Origin: Chloroflexota bacterium
GTDB taxonomy: Bacteria; Chloroflexota; Anaerolineae; Anaerolineales; Villigracilaceae
NCBI GenBank assembly: GCA_016234495.1
Contig: JACRBI010000043.1
Span: 124,001-188,000, forward strand
DNA: 64,000 bases
Direction of reading: 5' to 3'
Position numbers and translations under genes: made by a program. Below are positions 42,238 through 50,810 of this stretch, piece after piece (position 1 is the first letter of the stretch; each line of letters starts with the position of its first letter). The notes under the pieces are model-generated. The model ran no database searches and was not told the origin of the DNA. It worked only from the letters and a program-made list of their open reading frames with translations.

Positions 42238-43389
42238 TTATTCCGCCGAGATCGGCACAACCGCCAGTCTCATTCCGAAACTTGAAGCTGCGCTTGCCAC
42301 GCTGTAAAAAGCACGGACATCACAGCGGGCGTACATGATGTCATCGCCAAATGAACCGCCTTTTATCACCCCGATATTTTCCTGACTTAAAGTCCTTGTC
42401 CATTCCCAGACATTTCCCGCCATGTCCCCAGCGCCGAAGGGACTGTCACTCTGGGGCGAATAAGTTCCCACAGGAGTCGTCTCACCGATATTTTTATCCC
42501 TTGTGTTGCACGCCCGAATCAGTTCATTCCCCCACGGGTAGATTCTGCCGTCTGTTCCGCGGGCAGCCTTCTCCCACTCGGATTCTGACGGTAATTGAAA
42601 AGTGTACCCGCTGGGTAAATCGACTACGTGCTCGTTCAACCACTTGATATATTCGTCCGCGCTTATTCTTGAAATATTTCCAACGGGGTGCAGATTCCTA
42701 CCTTTCGGATAGGAATGATGCCGCATCATTGCCGTGCGAAAAGTGGAATATTGCTGATTGGTGACAGGAAAGCGTCCCATCCAATAATGATAGGCGATGT
42801 CCCGTTCAATTTTATCTGCGCCCATGAAAAACTTCCCTGCCGGAATCTTCACAAACTCCAATTCGCCAAATGGATGGATTTGCGGCTCTGCCACAATGCT
42901 TGATGGATCATCAAGGTCTTTATCTTTGTCTAATTCTGGAAGATCGAGTTGTATGTCAAGATCGCCTGTGCGCAGTTTTAAACTTTCCAGCAAACGCGCA
43001 TAGGCGGCTTCCCTGTTGACGGGCGGGAAGTAATCCGCGTATTGCCGGGTTCGTAATTTTCGCGGCGGGGTGCATTCTTCCAGGCGCAGCGGAATAATGA
43101 AAATCGTTTCTTCCGGTTTCTCGAGCGCAATGTCCAAAACAAATTTTAGTTCGCGTTGGACATATCCCTCTTTTGAAACCGAATTATTTGACAGGCATAC
43201 GATCACCGCGTCAGCAATTTCCACAGCCTTTTCGATTTCCATATCCCAGCTCTGGCCGGGGAGCAGCTTCTCTTCATCAAGCCAGGGATCAATCCAGCCT
43301 TCGGCGTTAAGGCGCTGACAAAGTTCGCGCACGATAGGCTTATCCTGCGAGGAATGGCAAAGGAAGACGCGGAGTTTGCGGTCAGGCAT
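42238..43389 (-). CDS. TIR domain fused to formylglycine-generating-enzyme (SUMF1) domain
   Basis: 383 residues. TIR_2 domain at 1-140: RVFLCHSSQDK, W..DPWLD, GQSWDMEIEKA, with the expected catalytic glutamate E80 in YVQRELKFVLD. An FGE/SUMF1-like domain follows (about 170-383): FVKIPAGKFFMGA, PVTNQQYSTF, LPSESEWEKAARG, AGNVWEW and the C-terminal GMRLAV. The paired active-site cysteines of true formylglycine synthases are not evident, so the domain may only bind. TIR domains of this type cleave NAD+ or make signalling nucleotides; such fusions occur in bacterial conflict systems. Confidence 0.88.
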   Translation of the reverse strand: MPDRKLRVFLCHSSQDKPIVRELCQRLNAEGWIDPWLDEEKLLPGQSWDMEIEKAVEIADAVIVCLSNNSVSKEGYVQRELKFVLDIALEKPEETIFIIPLRLEECTPPRKLRTRQYADYFPPVNREAAYARLLESLKLRTGDLDIQLDLPELDKDKDLDDPSSIVAEPQIHPFGELEFVKIPAGKFFMGADKIERDIAYHYWMGRFPVTNQQYSTFRTAMMRHHSYPKGRNLHPVGNISRISADEYIKWLNEHVVDLPSGYTFQLPSESEWEKAARGTDGRIYPWGNELIRACNTRDKNIGETTPVGTYSPQSDSPFGAGDMAGNVWEWTRTLSQENIGVIKGGSFGDDIMYARCDVRAFYSVASAASSFGMRLAVVPISAE

Positions 43390-43408
43390 GATTGGAAGGT
43401 TTACGAAT

Positions 43409-43740
43409 TCACAAGAGTTTTTTGAGCAGAGGGATTAATGGCGGCAAGTCATTTTGGACGGTATCCCACATCAGTTTTTCGTCAATTTTGAAATAGACAT
43501 GCACAATCCGATTCCGCATGGCGCGCATGAGCTCCACGGAATTGCTGTAAATTTCTCTTCAATTTCTTCGGGAATTTGATTGGCAGCCTCGCCAATAATG
43601 ATGAAGTTCATTTCCACAGCACGAATTGATTTATCATCATCACGAATCGATTCAAAGTCCATTCCGCGCGTGAATTTCTGGATTTCAGCAATCGCGTCAA
43701 GAATATCGCGAATACGATCCCGCCAATCTCTAGGTGACAT
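43409..43740 (-). pseudogene. hepT: HepT-like HEPN toxin gene with a frameshift
   Basis: The frame from ATG 43740 gives a normal DUF86/HepT start (SPRDWRDRIRDILDAI..) up to IPW near residue 71, then goes out of register. The other frame continues exactly where expected: ELMRAMRNRIVHVYFKID (with the RNxxxH ribonuclease motif) to a TGA at 43409. One base is missing about 43530-43540. Without frameshifting the protein lacks its active site. It overlaps mntA by 11 bp, as usual for the pair. Confidence 0.75.
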
Positions 43741-44023
43741 GAATCATTTCCCCCATGACACGTTCTCGAATATATGGCTTCAAGCTTTCGGGAGTGCCAA
43801 GATCGACATGGCAGCCAAGTAATTTTTCGAGGTAATCCTGCAAGGCGAATAAGCCAAAGTAACCAACAGGACGGTTGAACTCCACCAGCAAATCCACGTC
43901 ACTTTTGGGAGTCGCTTCATCTCGCGCAACCGACCCAAACAGCAAAAGGGCTTTCACACCGAATTTCTTTTCCAATTCAGCATTGTTCTGCTTTAATATT
44001 TGAAGAACAAAATCCTGTTTCAT
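43730..44023 (-). CDS. mntA: MntA-like nucleotidyltransferase antitoxin
   Basis: 97 residues, minimal nucleotidyltransferase fold: LLFGSVARDEATPKSDVDLLVEF with both catalytic aspartates. In characterised pairs, MntA neutralises HepT by adding AMP to it. A minus-strand TATAAT lies exactly 7 nt before the ATG with no Shine-Dalgarno, so the mRNA is predicted to be leaderless. The partner hepT is broken, leaving an orphan antitoxin. Confidence 0.88.
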   Translation of the reverse strand: MKQDFVLQILKQNNAELEKKFGVKALLLFGSVARDEATPKSDVDLLVEFNRPVGYFGLFALQDYLEKLLGCHVDLGTPESLKPYIRERVMGEMIHVT

Positions 44024-44030
44024 AATGAAT

Positions 44031-44036
44031 ATTATA
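44031..44036 (-). promoter_or_regulatory. -10 box of leaderless mntA
   Basis: TATAAT on the minus strand, 7 nt before the ATG. Confidence 0.55.
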
Positions 44037-44066
44037 CGTCAATCTTTGTGCGGGAGAATTTTGACC

Positions 44067-45173
44067 TTATCCAGTGTGCATCTCAGCCACTGTAAATTTC
44101 TTCAATGCATCTTCATTGATCGTCACACCCAGCCCCGCGCCGTTTGGCACATCAATGGTCGAATCAGAATTCAACACAAATCGTTCGTTCGTAATGTCCC
44201 TCGCGTAATAGCGGTCGGAGGCGGAAATGTCAGCTGGGAGAATGAAGTTCGGCAGCGAAGCAATTGCCAGATTAGAGGCGCGACCGACTCCGGTCTCCAG
44301 CATTCCGCCGCACCAGACAGGCATCGAAATTTCGCGGCATAAATCGTGAACCATCACACCTTGACTCAATCCGCCCAGCCTGCCGGCTTTGATGTTGATC
44401 GTGCGGCACGCATTCATTTCAATTGCGTAGCGCGCATGTCGCGGCGAGACGATGCTTTCATCCAGGCAGATCGGCGTTTCAAATTGATCCTGCAATTTAT
44501 GATGATCCCAAATATCATCTTCAAACAAAGGCTGCTCGATCAACAACAAATTCAGGTGATCGAGCGGCTTGAGAATTTTTGCATCGGCCAATGAATACGC
44601 AGAGTTTGCATCCACTTGCAGGCGCAGGTTTGGGAATTCCTTTCGAACGGCGGACGCATCCCCGACATCCCTGCCGGGTTTGATTTTGATCTTCACCCGC
44701 GCATATCCCTGCCCGACATAACCCGCCGCGCTTCGCACCAACCCTTGAGCTGATTCTTGAATCCCGATCGAGACTCCCACTTCGACCTTTTCACGCACGC
44801 CCCCCAGCAACTCGCGCAGTGACTTGCCTTCGCGCTTCCCAAGCAGATCCCACAACGCCATCTCCACGCCAGCCTTCGCGAGGTGATGCCCGCGAATGCC
44901 GGAGACACGCTCTTGAAAATCCGTGGCGTCTTTTACATCCTTGCCAAGAATCAATGGAGTTATAAAATCCTTGAGGATGTGCATGGCGGTGCCGGTCGTT
45001 TCATAGTTATAGCCGGGGTCGCGTGATGCCACACACTCGCCATATCCGGTCAGCCCCTCGGAGCGGAGGGTAATCAGGATGCACGCGCGGTCAGTCTCTC
45101 TCCCAAACGATGTTTCAAATGGGGAGACCAGCGGCATGTTGAGGTGATGGAAAGTGATGGATTCTATTTTCAT
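44067..45173 (-). CDS. menC: MenC/NSAR-type enolase superfamily enzyme
   Basis: 368 residues, muconate-lactonising subgroup. Catalytic KxK pair at K161-K165 region (VKIKIKPG), metal ligands D188 (VDAN), E213 (IEQP) and D238 (LDES), and the second general base K262 (INIKAGRLGG). Closest to the o-succinylbenzoate synthase / N-succinylamino acid racemase branch. o-Succinylbenzoate synthase is a step of menaquinone synthesis; no other men gene is adjacent, so a racemase role remains possible. Confidence 0.88.
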   Translation of the reverse strand: MKIESITFHHLNMPLVSPFETSFGRETDRACILITLRSEGLTGYGECVASRDPGYNYETTGTAMHILKDFITPLILGKDVKDATDFQERVSGIRGHHLAKAGVEMALWDLLGKREGKSLRELLGGVREKVEVGVSIGIQESAQGLVRSAAGYVGQGYARVKIKIKPGRDVGDASAVRKEFPNLRLQVDANSAYSLADAKILKPLDHLNLLLIEQPLFEDDIWDHHKLQDQFETPICLDESIVSPRHARYAIEMNACRTINIKAGRLGGLSQGVMVHDLCREISMPVWCGGMLETGVGRASNLAIASLPNFILPADISASDRYYARDITNERFVLNSDSTIDVPNGAGLGVTINEDALKKFTVAEMHTG

Positions 45174-45261
45174 GGTTTCGCCTTAAGTAGAACCTCCCGC
45201 AGGTTCTTGCCACGCAATCATATCTGCAATGCAAACCTGCGGGACGATGTTGTCACGTCAT

Positions 45262-45783
45262 CTATTCAACTTTTACTTCGGTCTGTTCATCCCCCATTTT
45301 CAAGGCGCGCAACGCATCGTCAATGCTGGAGGATTCCAAGCGCATACCGGGCGCGGGTGTGCCGCAATACGGGCAGATATTCCACGGCAGTTCCATGAAC
45401 TTTGAGCAATTATGGCAGGCCTTCTTCAACTTCGTGCGGCAATTGGGGCAGATCTGCCAATCTTCCTTCACACGTCTTTCACAGCCGGGACAAAGCGGGA
45501 GGTCTTCGAGGGCTTGCAGCAAGGCCTCCTCTTCAAGCGTGCGTTGATATTCCTCTTCCAGGGTGCGCTGCGGACGCAAGATGAGGTAAACGATCACGCC
45601 CGGCAGATTCAACAACGCCACCAGCAGCGCGGCGAGCGCCTGCACCAAGGGGTCGCGCGCACGTGAGCGGATGTCGCGATACGTCCACACCACGAAGCTG
45701 ATCCACAAGGCGGCAAGAAATGCGCCGCCAAAAGCGGTCAGCACGAGCGTTAAACTACTTAGGAAAACGGGGTCAAAGGTCAT
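45262..45783 (-). CDS. Double zinc-ribbon membrane protein
   Basis: 173 residues. Two transmembrane helices (about 10-33 and 47-70), a charged coiled segment, then zinc ribbons: CPGCERRV..CPNC and CHNC..CPYCG (residues 98-142). Shine-Dalgarno CGGAG and a TATAGA box upstream. Typical of uncharacterised phospholipase_D-N/zinc-ribbon proteins in Gram-positives and Chloroflexota. Function unknown. Confidence 0.82.
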   Translation of the reverse strand: MTFDPVFLSSLTLVLTAFGGAFLAALWISFVVWTYRDIRSRARDPLVQALAALLVALLNLPGVIVYLILRPQRTLEEEYQRTLEEEALLQALEDLPLCPGCERRVKEDWQICPNCRTKLKKACHNCSKFMELPWNICPYCGTPAPGMRLESSSIDDALRALKMGDEQTEVKVE

Positions 45784-45848
45784 GAGAGCTCCGGTCTATA
45801 CCTGCATCGCGACATGAATATCGCGATACAATATTTTAATCCATTATC

Positions 45849-47120
45849 TCATGGAGTCTGAAAAACAAATCGCCAATCTTCTCCGCTCTGTGTATGGGTA
45901 GAGTTGACACCCAACACCTGAAAAGCGGTTCGGCCGGGGCGTAAATAAATGGGTTCACCCTCGAGCGTGGTGAGCAAGAGCGGCTGATCCTCATGCACGC
46001 GCTGCCACATGGCAGGGATGGCCGAGCCGTCACGGAAAACGTACGCGTTCCCAAAATCTATCAAGTCAATATTAAAGACCTGGTCATGCGCGTTGAACGT
46101 GTTTGCATAAATATGCGGCACGAACAGCGTCACCACGTTTGCGGCTGTCACCGGCAATCCGGTCTGTGCGTCGGAGAGAAGCGCGTACGCCTCCGCCTTT
46201 CCATTGACCATATCTTGTGATTCCTGATAGCGGAAGTATTGATGCGTGGCGGGGTCATATTCCCAAAAGTTATAGTTATATTCTGAATAATAGGAGAAAA
46301 TGCGTGAAGCCTTCTGCGTGCTTTCGGGCACGTCTTCAGCGAAGAAGCCGCCGCTCAACGCCTGCGGAGAATTATCCACGCCTTTTTTTTCAGCGCAATC
46401 CGCCCATTTTGTGGAATTGAAAAATTGATTATTGTAGGAATCCCGATGATACGGACCGGTGAAATAAGGCGAGCAGCCGCCAAACCCAACAATGACCAGA
46501 AAATCCTTGAGGTCACTCCCCTGCAAATAAGATAACTCGCGCGGGTCGGCGGATTTAAAGACAAGGAAGGCATGATACATGCGCGTGACATGCTCGTCGA
46601 AATAGCGACCCGAGCGCACAGGACCGACCATGGCCGGGTTGTTCGAATAAAACACTGCGATAAAACGTGTATCACCCCATTCGATGTAATATTCGTAAAT
46701 CACATCAGCCAGCGTAAGTCCGGATTGCGGGCGGACATAATCCGGCGCGTTGGCAATTTTGATCGCAAGCGGTCTGCGTTGAAGGAAAGCCGCGTCACTG
46801 ACAGGCAGACCTGTCAGCGGATTATTGATATTGAGCAGGCTGCCATCGGTTTGAGGCAGCACCGCAACAGGCGTGGATATTCCCTGAGGCGGGATATAAC
46901 GCGTCGGGTAAGGTGTGAACGTCGGCCCGATCTGCGGATTGAGATTCGGATCGATGGTTAACCCGGGCTGGGGTTGAAAAGGCGTCAGAGTGGCAATCAC
47001 TGACAGGGAAACCGCAGCAGGCGTCAGGTTTGGAGAGGAAGCGCAGGACGAGATCAGTGAAAAGGTCAGGATCCAGGATAAAAGTCCCAGTGGAGTAAAT
47101 CTTCGGGAGCAAAAATTCAT
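45849..47120 (-). CDS. DUF3048 (YerB-like) lipoprotein
   Basis: 423 residues from ATG 47120. An N-terminal signal peptide with lipobox LISSC predicts a lipoprotein, followed by a Thr/Pro linker (VIATLTPFQPQPG..) and the DUF3048 domain: NPLTGLPVSD, RRPLAIKIANAPDYVRPQSGL, DVIYEYYIEWGDTRFIAVFYSN, GPVRSGRYFDEH, and the C-terminal half LFVPHIYANTF. The start is fixed by a TACAAT box 7 nt upstream; the more upstream ATG (47126) would lie in the box spacer. Role unknown; extracytoplasmic. Confidence 0.88.
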   Translation of the reverse strand: MNFCSRRFTPLGLLSWILTFSLISSCASSPNLTPAAVSLSVIATLTPFQPQPGLTIDPNLNPQIGPTFTPYPTRYIPPQGISTPVAVLPQTDGSLLNINNPLTGLPVSDAAFLQRRPLAIKIANAPDYVRPQSGLTLADVIYEYYIEWGDTRFIAVFYSNNPAMVGPVRSGRYFDEHVTRMYHAFLVFKSADPRELSYLQGSDLKDFLVIVGFGGCSPYFTGPYHRDSYNNQFFNSTKWADCAEKKGVDNSPQALSGGFFAEDVPESTQKASRIFSYYSEYNYNFWEYDPATHQYFRYQESQDMVNGKAEAYALLSDAQTGLPVTAANVVTLFVPHIYANTFNAHDQVFNIDLIDFGNAYVFRDGSAIPAMWQRVHEDQPLLLTTLEGEPIYLRPGRTAFQVLGVNSTHTQSGEDWRFVFQTP

Positions 47121-47127
47121 GGGCATG

Positions 47128-47133
47128 ATTGTA
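47128..47133 (-). promoter_or_regulatory. -10 box of leaderless DUF3048 gene
   Basis: TACAAT on the minus strand, 7 nt before ATG 47120. Confidence 0.5.
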
Positions 47134-47174
47134 CCAAATGCAAAATGGTCGAAGAATCGCGGCAATAAAACTGA

Positions 47175-47180
47175 TACAAT
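47175..47180 (+). promoter_or_regulatory. -10 box of the complex-I-like operon
   Basis: TACAAT, 11 nt before ATG 47192; no Shine-Dalgarno, so the 5' leader is only a few nucleotides. Confidence 0.5.
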
Positions 47181-47191
47181 TGCCATCTCCC

Positions 47192-48742
47192 ATGTTGATT
47201 TTTGTTTCCTGCCTGCTTCTTTTCTTGACCTCGCTGGCATTAATCGGTTTGCGTCTGACCCAGCCGACCGCGCGTTTTGCGTGGCTGGTGGCGGTTGGCG
47301 GCGCAATGCTCGCATTCGCGAGCGTTTTCGTCTGGCTGGCACAAATGCCCTTCGAGTTTGTTTTGCCGTCCTGGCAGCCAGGTGTTTTATTTTCGAGCCG
47401 GGTGTCATTCCGCGCGGACGGTCTTTCGTGGCCGCTTGCTTTGAGCATTGCCGCACTGACGTTGACGATGCTGCTCACCGCCGTGGCGCGGCCGATCATC
47501 GCAAATTCCTATACCTGGACCGGTGCTCTCGCATTGGGCGGAATCGGTATTCTGGCGGTGACGGCTGACAATCCGCTGACCTTATTGCTGGTATGGGCTG
47601 CGCTTGATTTCACCGAACTTGCCGCGCATTTGCTGGCAGTCGAGGGCGTTTCGAACAACGAGAAGGTTGTTACTTCCTTTGCCATGCGCGCATTGGGCAG
47701 CGGGATTTTATTATGGGGCAACATTGTCAGCATTGCGCAGGGAAGCGCGTTCAACTTTCATTCCATGCCGGCAAATTCCGGGTTATATCTTGTCGCCGCA
47801 GCGGGACTTCGCCTGGGCGTGTTTCCGCTGCACCTGCCGTATTCGTCTGAATCTAGTTTACGGCGCGGGTTCGGCACATCGCTTCGCTTAATTTCGGCAG
47901 TTTCCACGCTGATTCTTTTGGCGCATGTCCCAGCCGGGAATAGCGCATCTTTAACCCCGTTCCTGCTCGCCTTCGCGGCTGTCGCTGGTTTATATGGCGG
48001 CTGGATGTGGCTTCGCGCACCGGATGAGTTAACAGGCCGCCCCTACTGGGTCATTGGCTTGGCGGCGCTCTCAATAACTTCTGCGCTGAGCGGAAATCCC
48101 CTGGGCGCTGTGGCCTGGGGCTGCGCGCTGATTCTGGTTGGCGGGTCTTTATTTTTGGCATCGGTTCAACAGGTTTGGTTGAACCGCGCTTTACTTATCG
48201 GCGCGTGGAGTCTTTCGGCGCTGCCATTTTCGCTGACCGCCGGCGCATGGCTCGGAAACCTTGGGTTCTTTCTTCCGTTGGTGATCGCGGCTCAGGCTCT
48301 GCTTGTTGCCGGCTTCATCCGCCATGCGCTGCGACCTTCCGGGCGAGATACTCTCGATTCGCAGGCAGGCTGGACTCGCACCGTTTATCCGGCAGGGATT
48401 ATTTTGCTGATCGCCTGTCAGATTTTGTTGGGATTTATCGGCTGGGACGGAGCGCTTCAAGTCGGCGCATGGCTGCCAGCCATCATCGCTTCGCTCCTGA
48501 CCGTTGGGCTGGTGTGGGCGACACCGCGTTTTCGCATCCTCAACCCGATCCGCGCGCACTGGGTAAAAGGTTCCGCATCCTCGCGCATGGATGAATTCTA
48601 TGGCAGCTTGTGGGCAATCTATCGAATGTTCAGACGCATCAGTCAGGCGGTCAATTTAACGCTCGAAGGCGAAAGCGGCATCATGTGGACGCTGCTCTTC
48701 CTGATCATATTCATCTCCATCATGACACAGGGACTTCCATAG
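47192..48742 (+). CDS. NuoL/M-like proton-translocating membrane subunit (divergent)
   Basis: 516 residues from ATG 47192, about 14 transmembrane helices. Antiporter-type order is visible: LTLLLVWAALDFTELAAHLL corresponds to the helix that normally carries a WE pair, and RLGVFPLHLPYSSESS to the usual K-x-PLHxWLPDAH. The key Glu and Lys are replaced (WA, and Arg for Lys). First of three tightly packed genes, so part of a membrane module related to complex I, group 4 hydrogenases or Mrp antiporters, but with no catalytic subunits nearby. Confidence 0.75.
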   Translation: MLIFVSCLLLFLTSLALIGLRLTQPTARFAWLVAVGGAMLAFASVFVWLAQMPFEFVLPSWQPGVLFSSRVSFRADGLSWPLALSIAALTLTMLLTAVARPIIANSYTWTGALALGGIGILAVTADNPLTLLLVWAALDFTELAAHLLAVEGVSNNEKVVTSFAMRALGSGILLWGNIVSIAQGSAFNFHSMPANSGLYLVAAAGLRLGVFPLHLPYSSESSLRRGFGTSLRLISAVSTLILLAHVPAGNSASLTPFLLAFAAVAGLYGGWMWLRAPDELTGRPYWVIGLAALSITSALSGNPLGAVAWGCALILVGGSLFLASVQQVWLNRALLIGAWSLSALPFSLTAGAWLGNLGFFLPLVIAAQALLVAGFIRHALRPSGRDTLDSQAGWTRTVYPAGIILLIACQILLGFIGWDGALQVGAWLPAIIASLLTVGLVWATPRFRILNPIRAHWVKGSASSRMDEFYGSLWAIYRMFRRISQAVNLTLEGESGIMWTLLFLIIFISIMTQGLP

Positions 48743-49354
48743 ATGATCATTGAAATCGTTTCATGGATCGCTGTCGGTCTGATCCTCGTAACTTCCACAG
48801 CCATGCTCATTAGCCGTGATTGGCGCATCAGCCTCGCGGCTTTGGCATTGCAATACGTTGCAGCCTTCTGGCTGGTGACCCGTCACCTGCCGTTTGTGAT
48901 GGCCTCTGCAAAACTGATCACTGGCTGGATGGTGGTGGCCGCGCTCGGCATGACCCGCCTCGGGCTTTCATCTGCGGAAGATACTGACGAAGAATCTTCA
49001 TTGCTAAACGGAGGATGGTTCCGCGTGATTCTGATGTGTATTGTAGCTTTGGTCGCTGCCGCAGTAACGGCGCGCATCGAAGCTGTCATCCCCGGACTCG
49101 GCTTACAGGTGATCGCGGGCAGCCTGCTTCTGATCGGCGCTGGCGTTGTGCATCTGGGTGTGACATCCGACATCCTGCGCGTGGTCGTTGGCTTGCTGAC
49201 GCTGTTGACCGGTTTTGAAGTCATTTATGCCGCAGTTGAAAGCTCGATCCTTGTGGCAGGATTGCTCTCAGTGATCAGCCTCGGGCTGGGATTGGTCGGG
49301 TCGTATCTTCTGCTGGCCGGCTCCTCTTCGCCGGAAACGGAGAACGGAGCATGA
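48743..49354 (+). CDS. Small polytopic membrane subunit (HyfE/NuoJ-K-like)
   Basis: 203 residues, about six transmembrane helices. Begins at the base after the stop of the previous gene and overlaps the next by 4 bp. Size and position match HyfE- or NuoJ/K-type small subunits (IISRDWRISLAALALQYVAAFWLV; SDILRVVVGLLTLLTGFEVIY). Similarity is general, so the assignment rests partly on context. Confidence 0.7.
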   Translation: MIIEIVSWIAVGLILVTSTAMLISRDWRISLAALALQYVAAFWLVTRHLPFVMASAKLITGWMVVAALGMTRLGLSSAEDTDEESSLLNGGWFRVILMCIVALVAAAVTARIEAVIPGLGLQVIAGSLLLIGAGVVHLGVTSDILRVVVGLLTLLTGFEVIYAAVESSILVAGLLSVISLGLGLVGSYLLLAGSSSPETENGA

Positions 49355-50748
49355 GCGCACCAATTCTATGGATAGCAATCCCATTCATCACCGGAGCATT
49401 AATGCTCTTATTCTTACGGGAGCGAATTTCTCCGCTCATCGCGGGGACTGTGGCATCCATCCTCGCGCTGACTGCCCTCATCATCCCGATTGACACCGCC
49501 CTCCTGCTTGGGTCGATCTCGCTCAAGATTTCGCCGTCAATTCAATTTTTTGGGCGGAGCTTTTCGCTTTCAAATGCAGACGGCTCATTGCTCGCCGTTA
49601 TTTATGGGTTGGCTGCGCTGTGGTTCTTTGGAACGGAAGCCTCAGGCTCAGCCAATCGCTTCGTTTCATTTGGATTAATGATCGTGGCATTGTTGACAGC
49701 ATCGATCGCGGTGGAGCCGTTCCTTTTTGCCGCGCTGCTGCTTGAAATGGCGGCGATGCTGGTCATCCCCCTTTTGATTCCGCCCACTCAAAAACCAAGC
49801 CGCGGCGTAGTCCGTTTTTTGATCTACCAAACCCTTGCCATGCCGTTCATTCTTTTTTCAGGTTGGATGCTGGCCGGCGTGGAAGCCAGTCCCGGCGACA
49901 TCAATACCACCGTACAGGCGGGCACCATGCTCGGGCTTGGATTTGCCTTTTTGCTGGGAGTCTTTCCGCTTTACAACTGGATTCCCATGATCACCGAAGA
50001 TTCCCCGCCCTATGTCGTTGGATTTCTGCTTTGGGCTTTGCCGACCTTTATCGTGGTTTTCGCGCTGGGATTTTTAGACCGCTATACCTGGGTTAGAACT
50101 TCGCCTCAACTTTCCGGCGCCATTCAACTTGCCGGGATTTTCATGGTTGCGAGCGGAGGCGTGTTTGCCGCCCTTCAAAGACACATCGGGCGGATGATGG
50201 GCTATGCCGCGATAGCCGAGACCGGCTTGCTGATGCTGGCAATGGGAATGCAGTCCGCTGAGATCGTCAACGTCTCCTTCCTGCTGCTCATCCCGCGCGG
50301 GCTGGAACTGGCGGTCTGGGCTTTGGCGCTATCCATCATCAAACGGAAAGCGCCCACATTGCAATTCAACGAAGTTCAAGGCTTGGCGCGCAGTTACCCT
50401 GTGGCAACCACTGCGATCATCCTTTCGCATCTTTCGATGACAGGATTCCCTCTGCTGGCGGGCTTCCCTCCGCGGCTGGCTTTGTGGCAGGAATTAGCCG
50501 GGCAGTCGTTACCAACCTCCTTTTGGGTCTTTTTTGGGATGCTCGGCCTGCTCTTTGCTGCCACGCGGACACTGGCTGTCTTTGTCATGGCTGGCGGGAA
50601 CAATGTCTGGAAGTTGAGTGAATCATGGGTGCAGATGACCATGCTCGGGCTGGGCATGATCGGGCTGTTCATCCTCGGAATGTTTCCGCAGGTATTACAG
50701 CCATTTCTGATCAACCTGCCGGCTTTGTTCAATCATCTCGGTCAGTGA
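49351..50748 (+). CDS. NuoM/N-like proton-translocating membrane subunit (divergent)
   Basis: 465 residues, about 13-14 transmembrane helices. LLLEMAAMLVIPLL keeps the Glu of the fifth helix; FAFLLGVFPLYNWIPMITEDSPP matches the K-x-PxHxWLPDA motif but with Leu in place of Lys. IGRMMGYAAIAETGLLMLA corresponds to the S/A-rich helix after the broken helix. Third and last of the module; no terminator obvious. Likely pairs with the 47.2-kb subunit. Confidence 0.78.
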   Translation: MSAPILWIAIPFITGALMLLFLRERISPLIAGTVASILALTALIIPIDTALLLGSISLKISPSIQFFGRSFSLSNADGSLLAVIYGLAALWFFGTEASGSANRFVSFGLMIVALLTASIAVEPFLFAALLLEMAAMLVIPLLIPPTQKPSRGVVRFLIYQTLAMPFILFSGWMLAGVEASPGDINTTVQAGTMLGLGFAFLLGVFPLYNWIPMITEDSPPYVVGFLLWALPTFIVVFALGFLDRYTWVRTSPQLSGAIQLAGIFMVASGGVFAALQRHIGRMMGYAAIAETGLLMLAMGMQSAEIVNVSFLLLIPRGLELAVWALALSIIKRKAPTLQFNEVQGLARSYPVATTAIILSHLSMTGFPLLAGFPPRLALWQELAGQSLPTSFWVFFGMLGLLFAATRTLAVFVMAGGNNVWKLSESWVQMTMLGLGMIGLFILGMFPQVLQPFLINLPALFNHLGQ

Positions 50749-50766
50749 TCATTTTTGCGGGCGTGC

Positions 50767-50772
50767 TATAAT
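50767..50772 (+). promoter_or_regulatory. Candidate -10 box of the coiled-coil gene
   Basis: TATAAT, followed by a short leader with GGAGAG before ATG 50811. Confidence 0.5.
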
Positions 50773-50810
50773 TTTGCGCATCGATTTTTTATTTATGAGT
50801 GGAGAGTACC

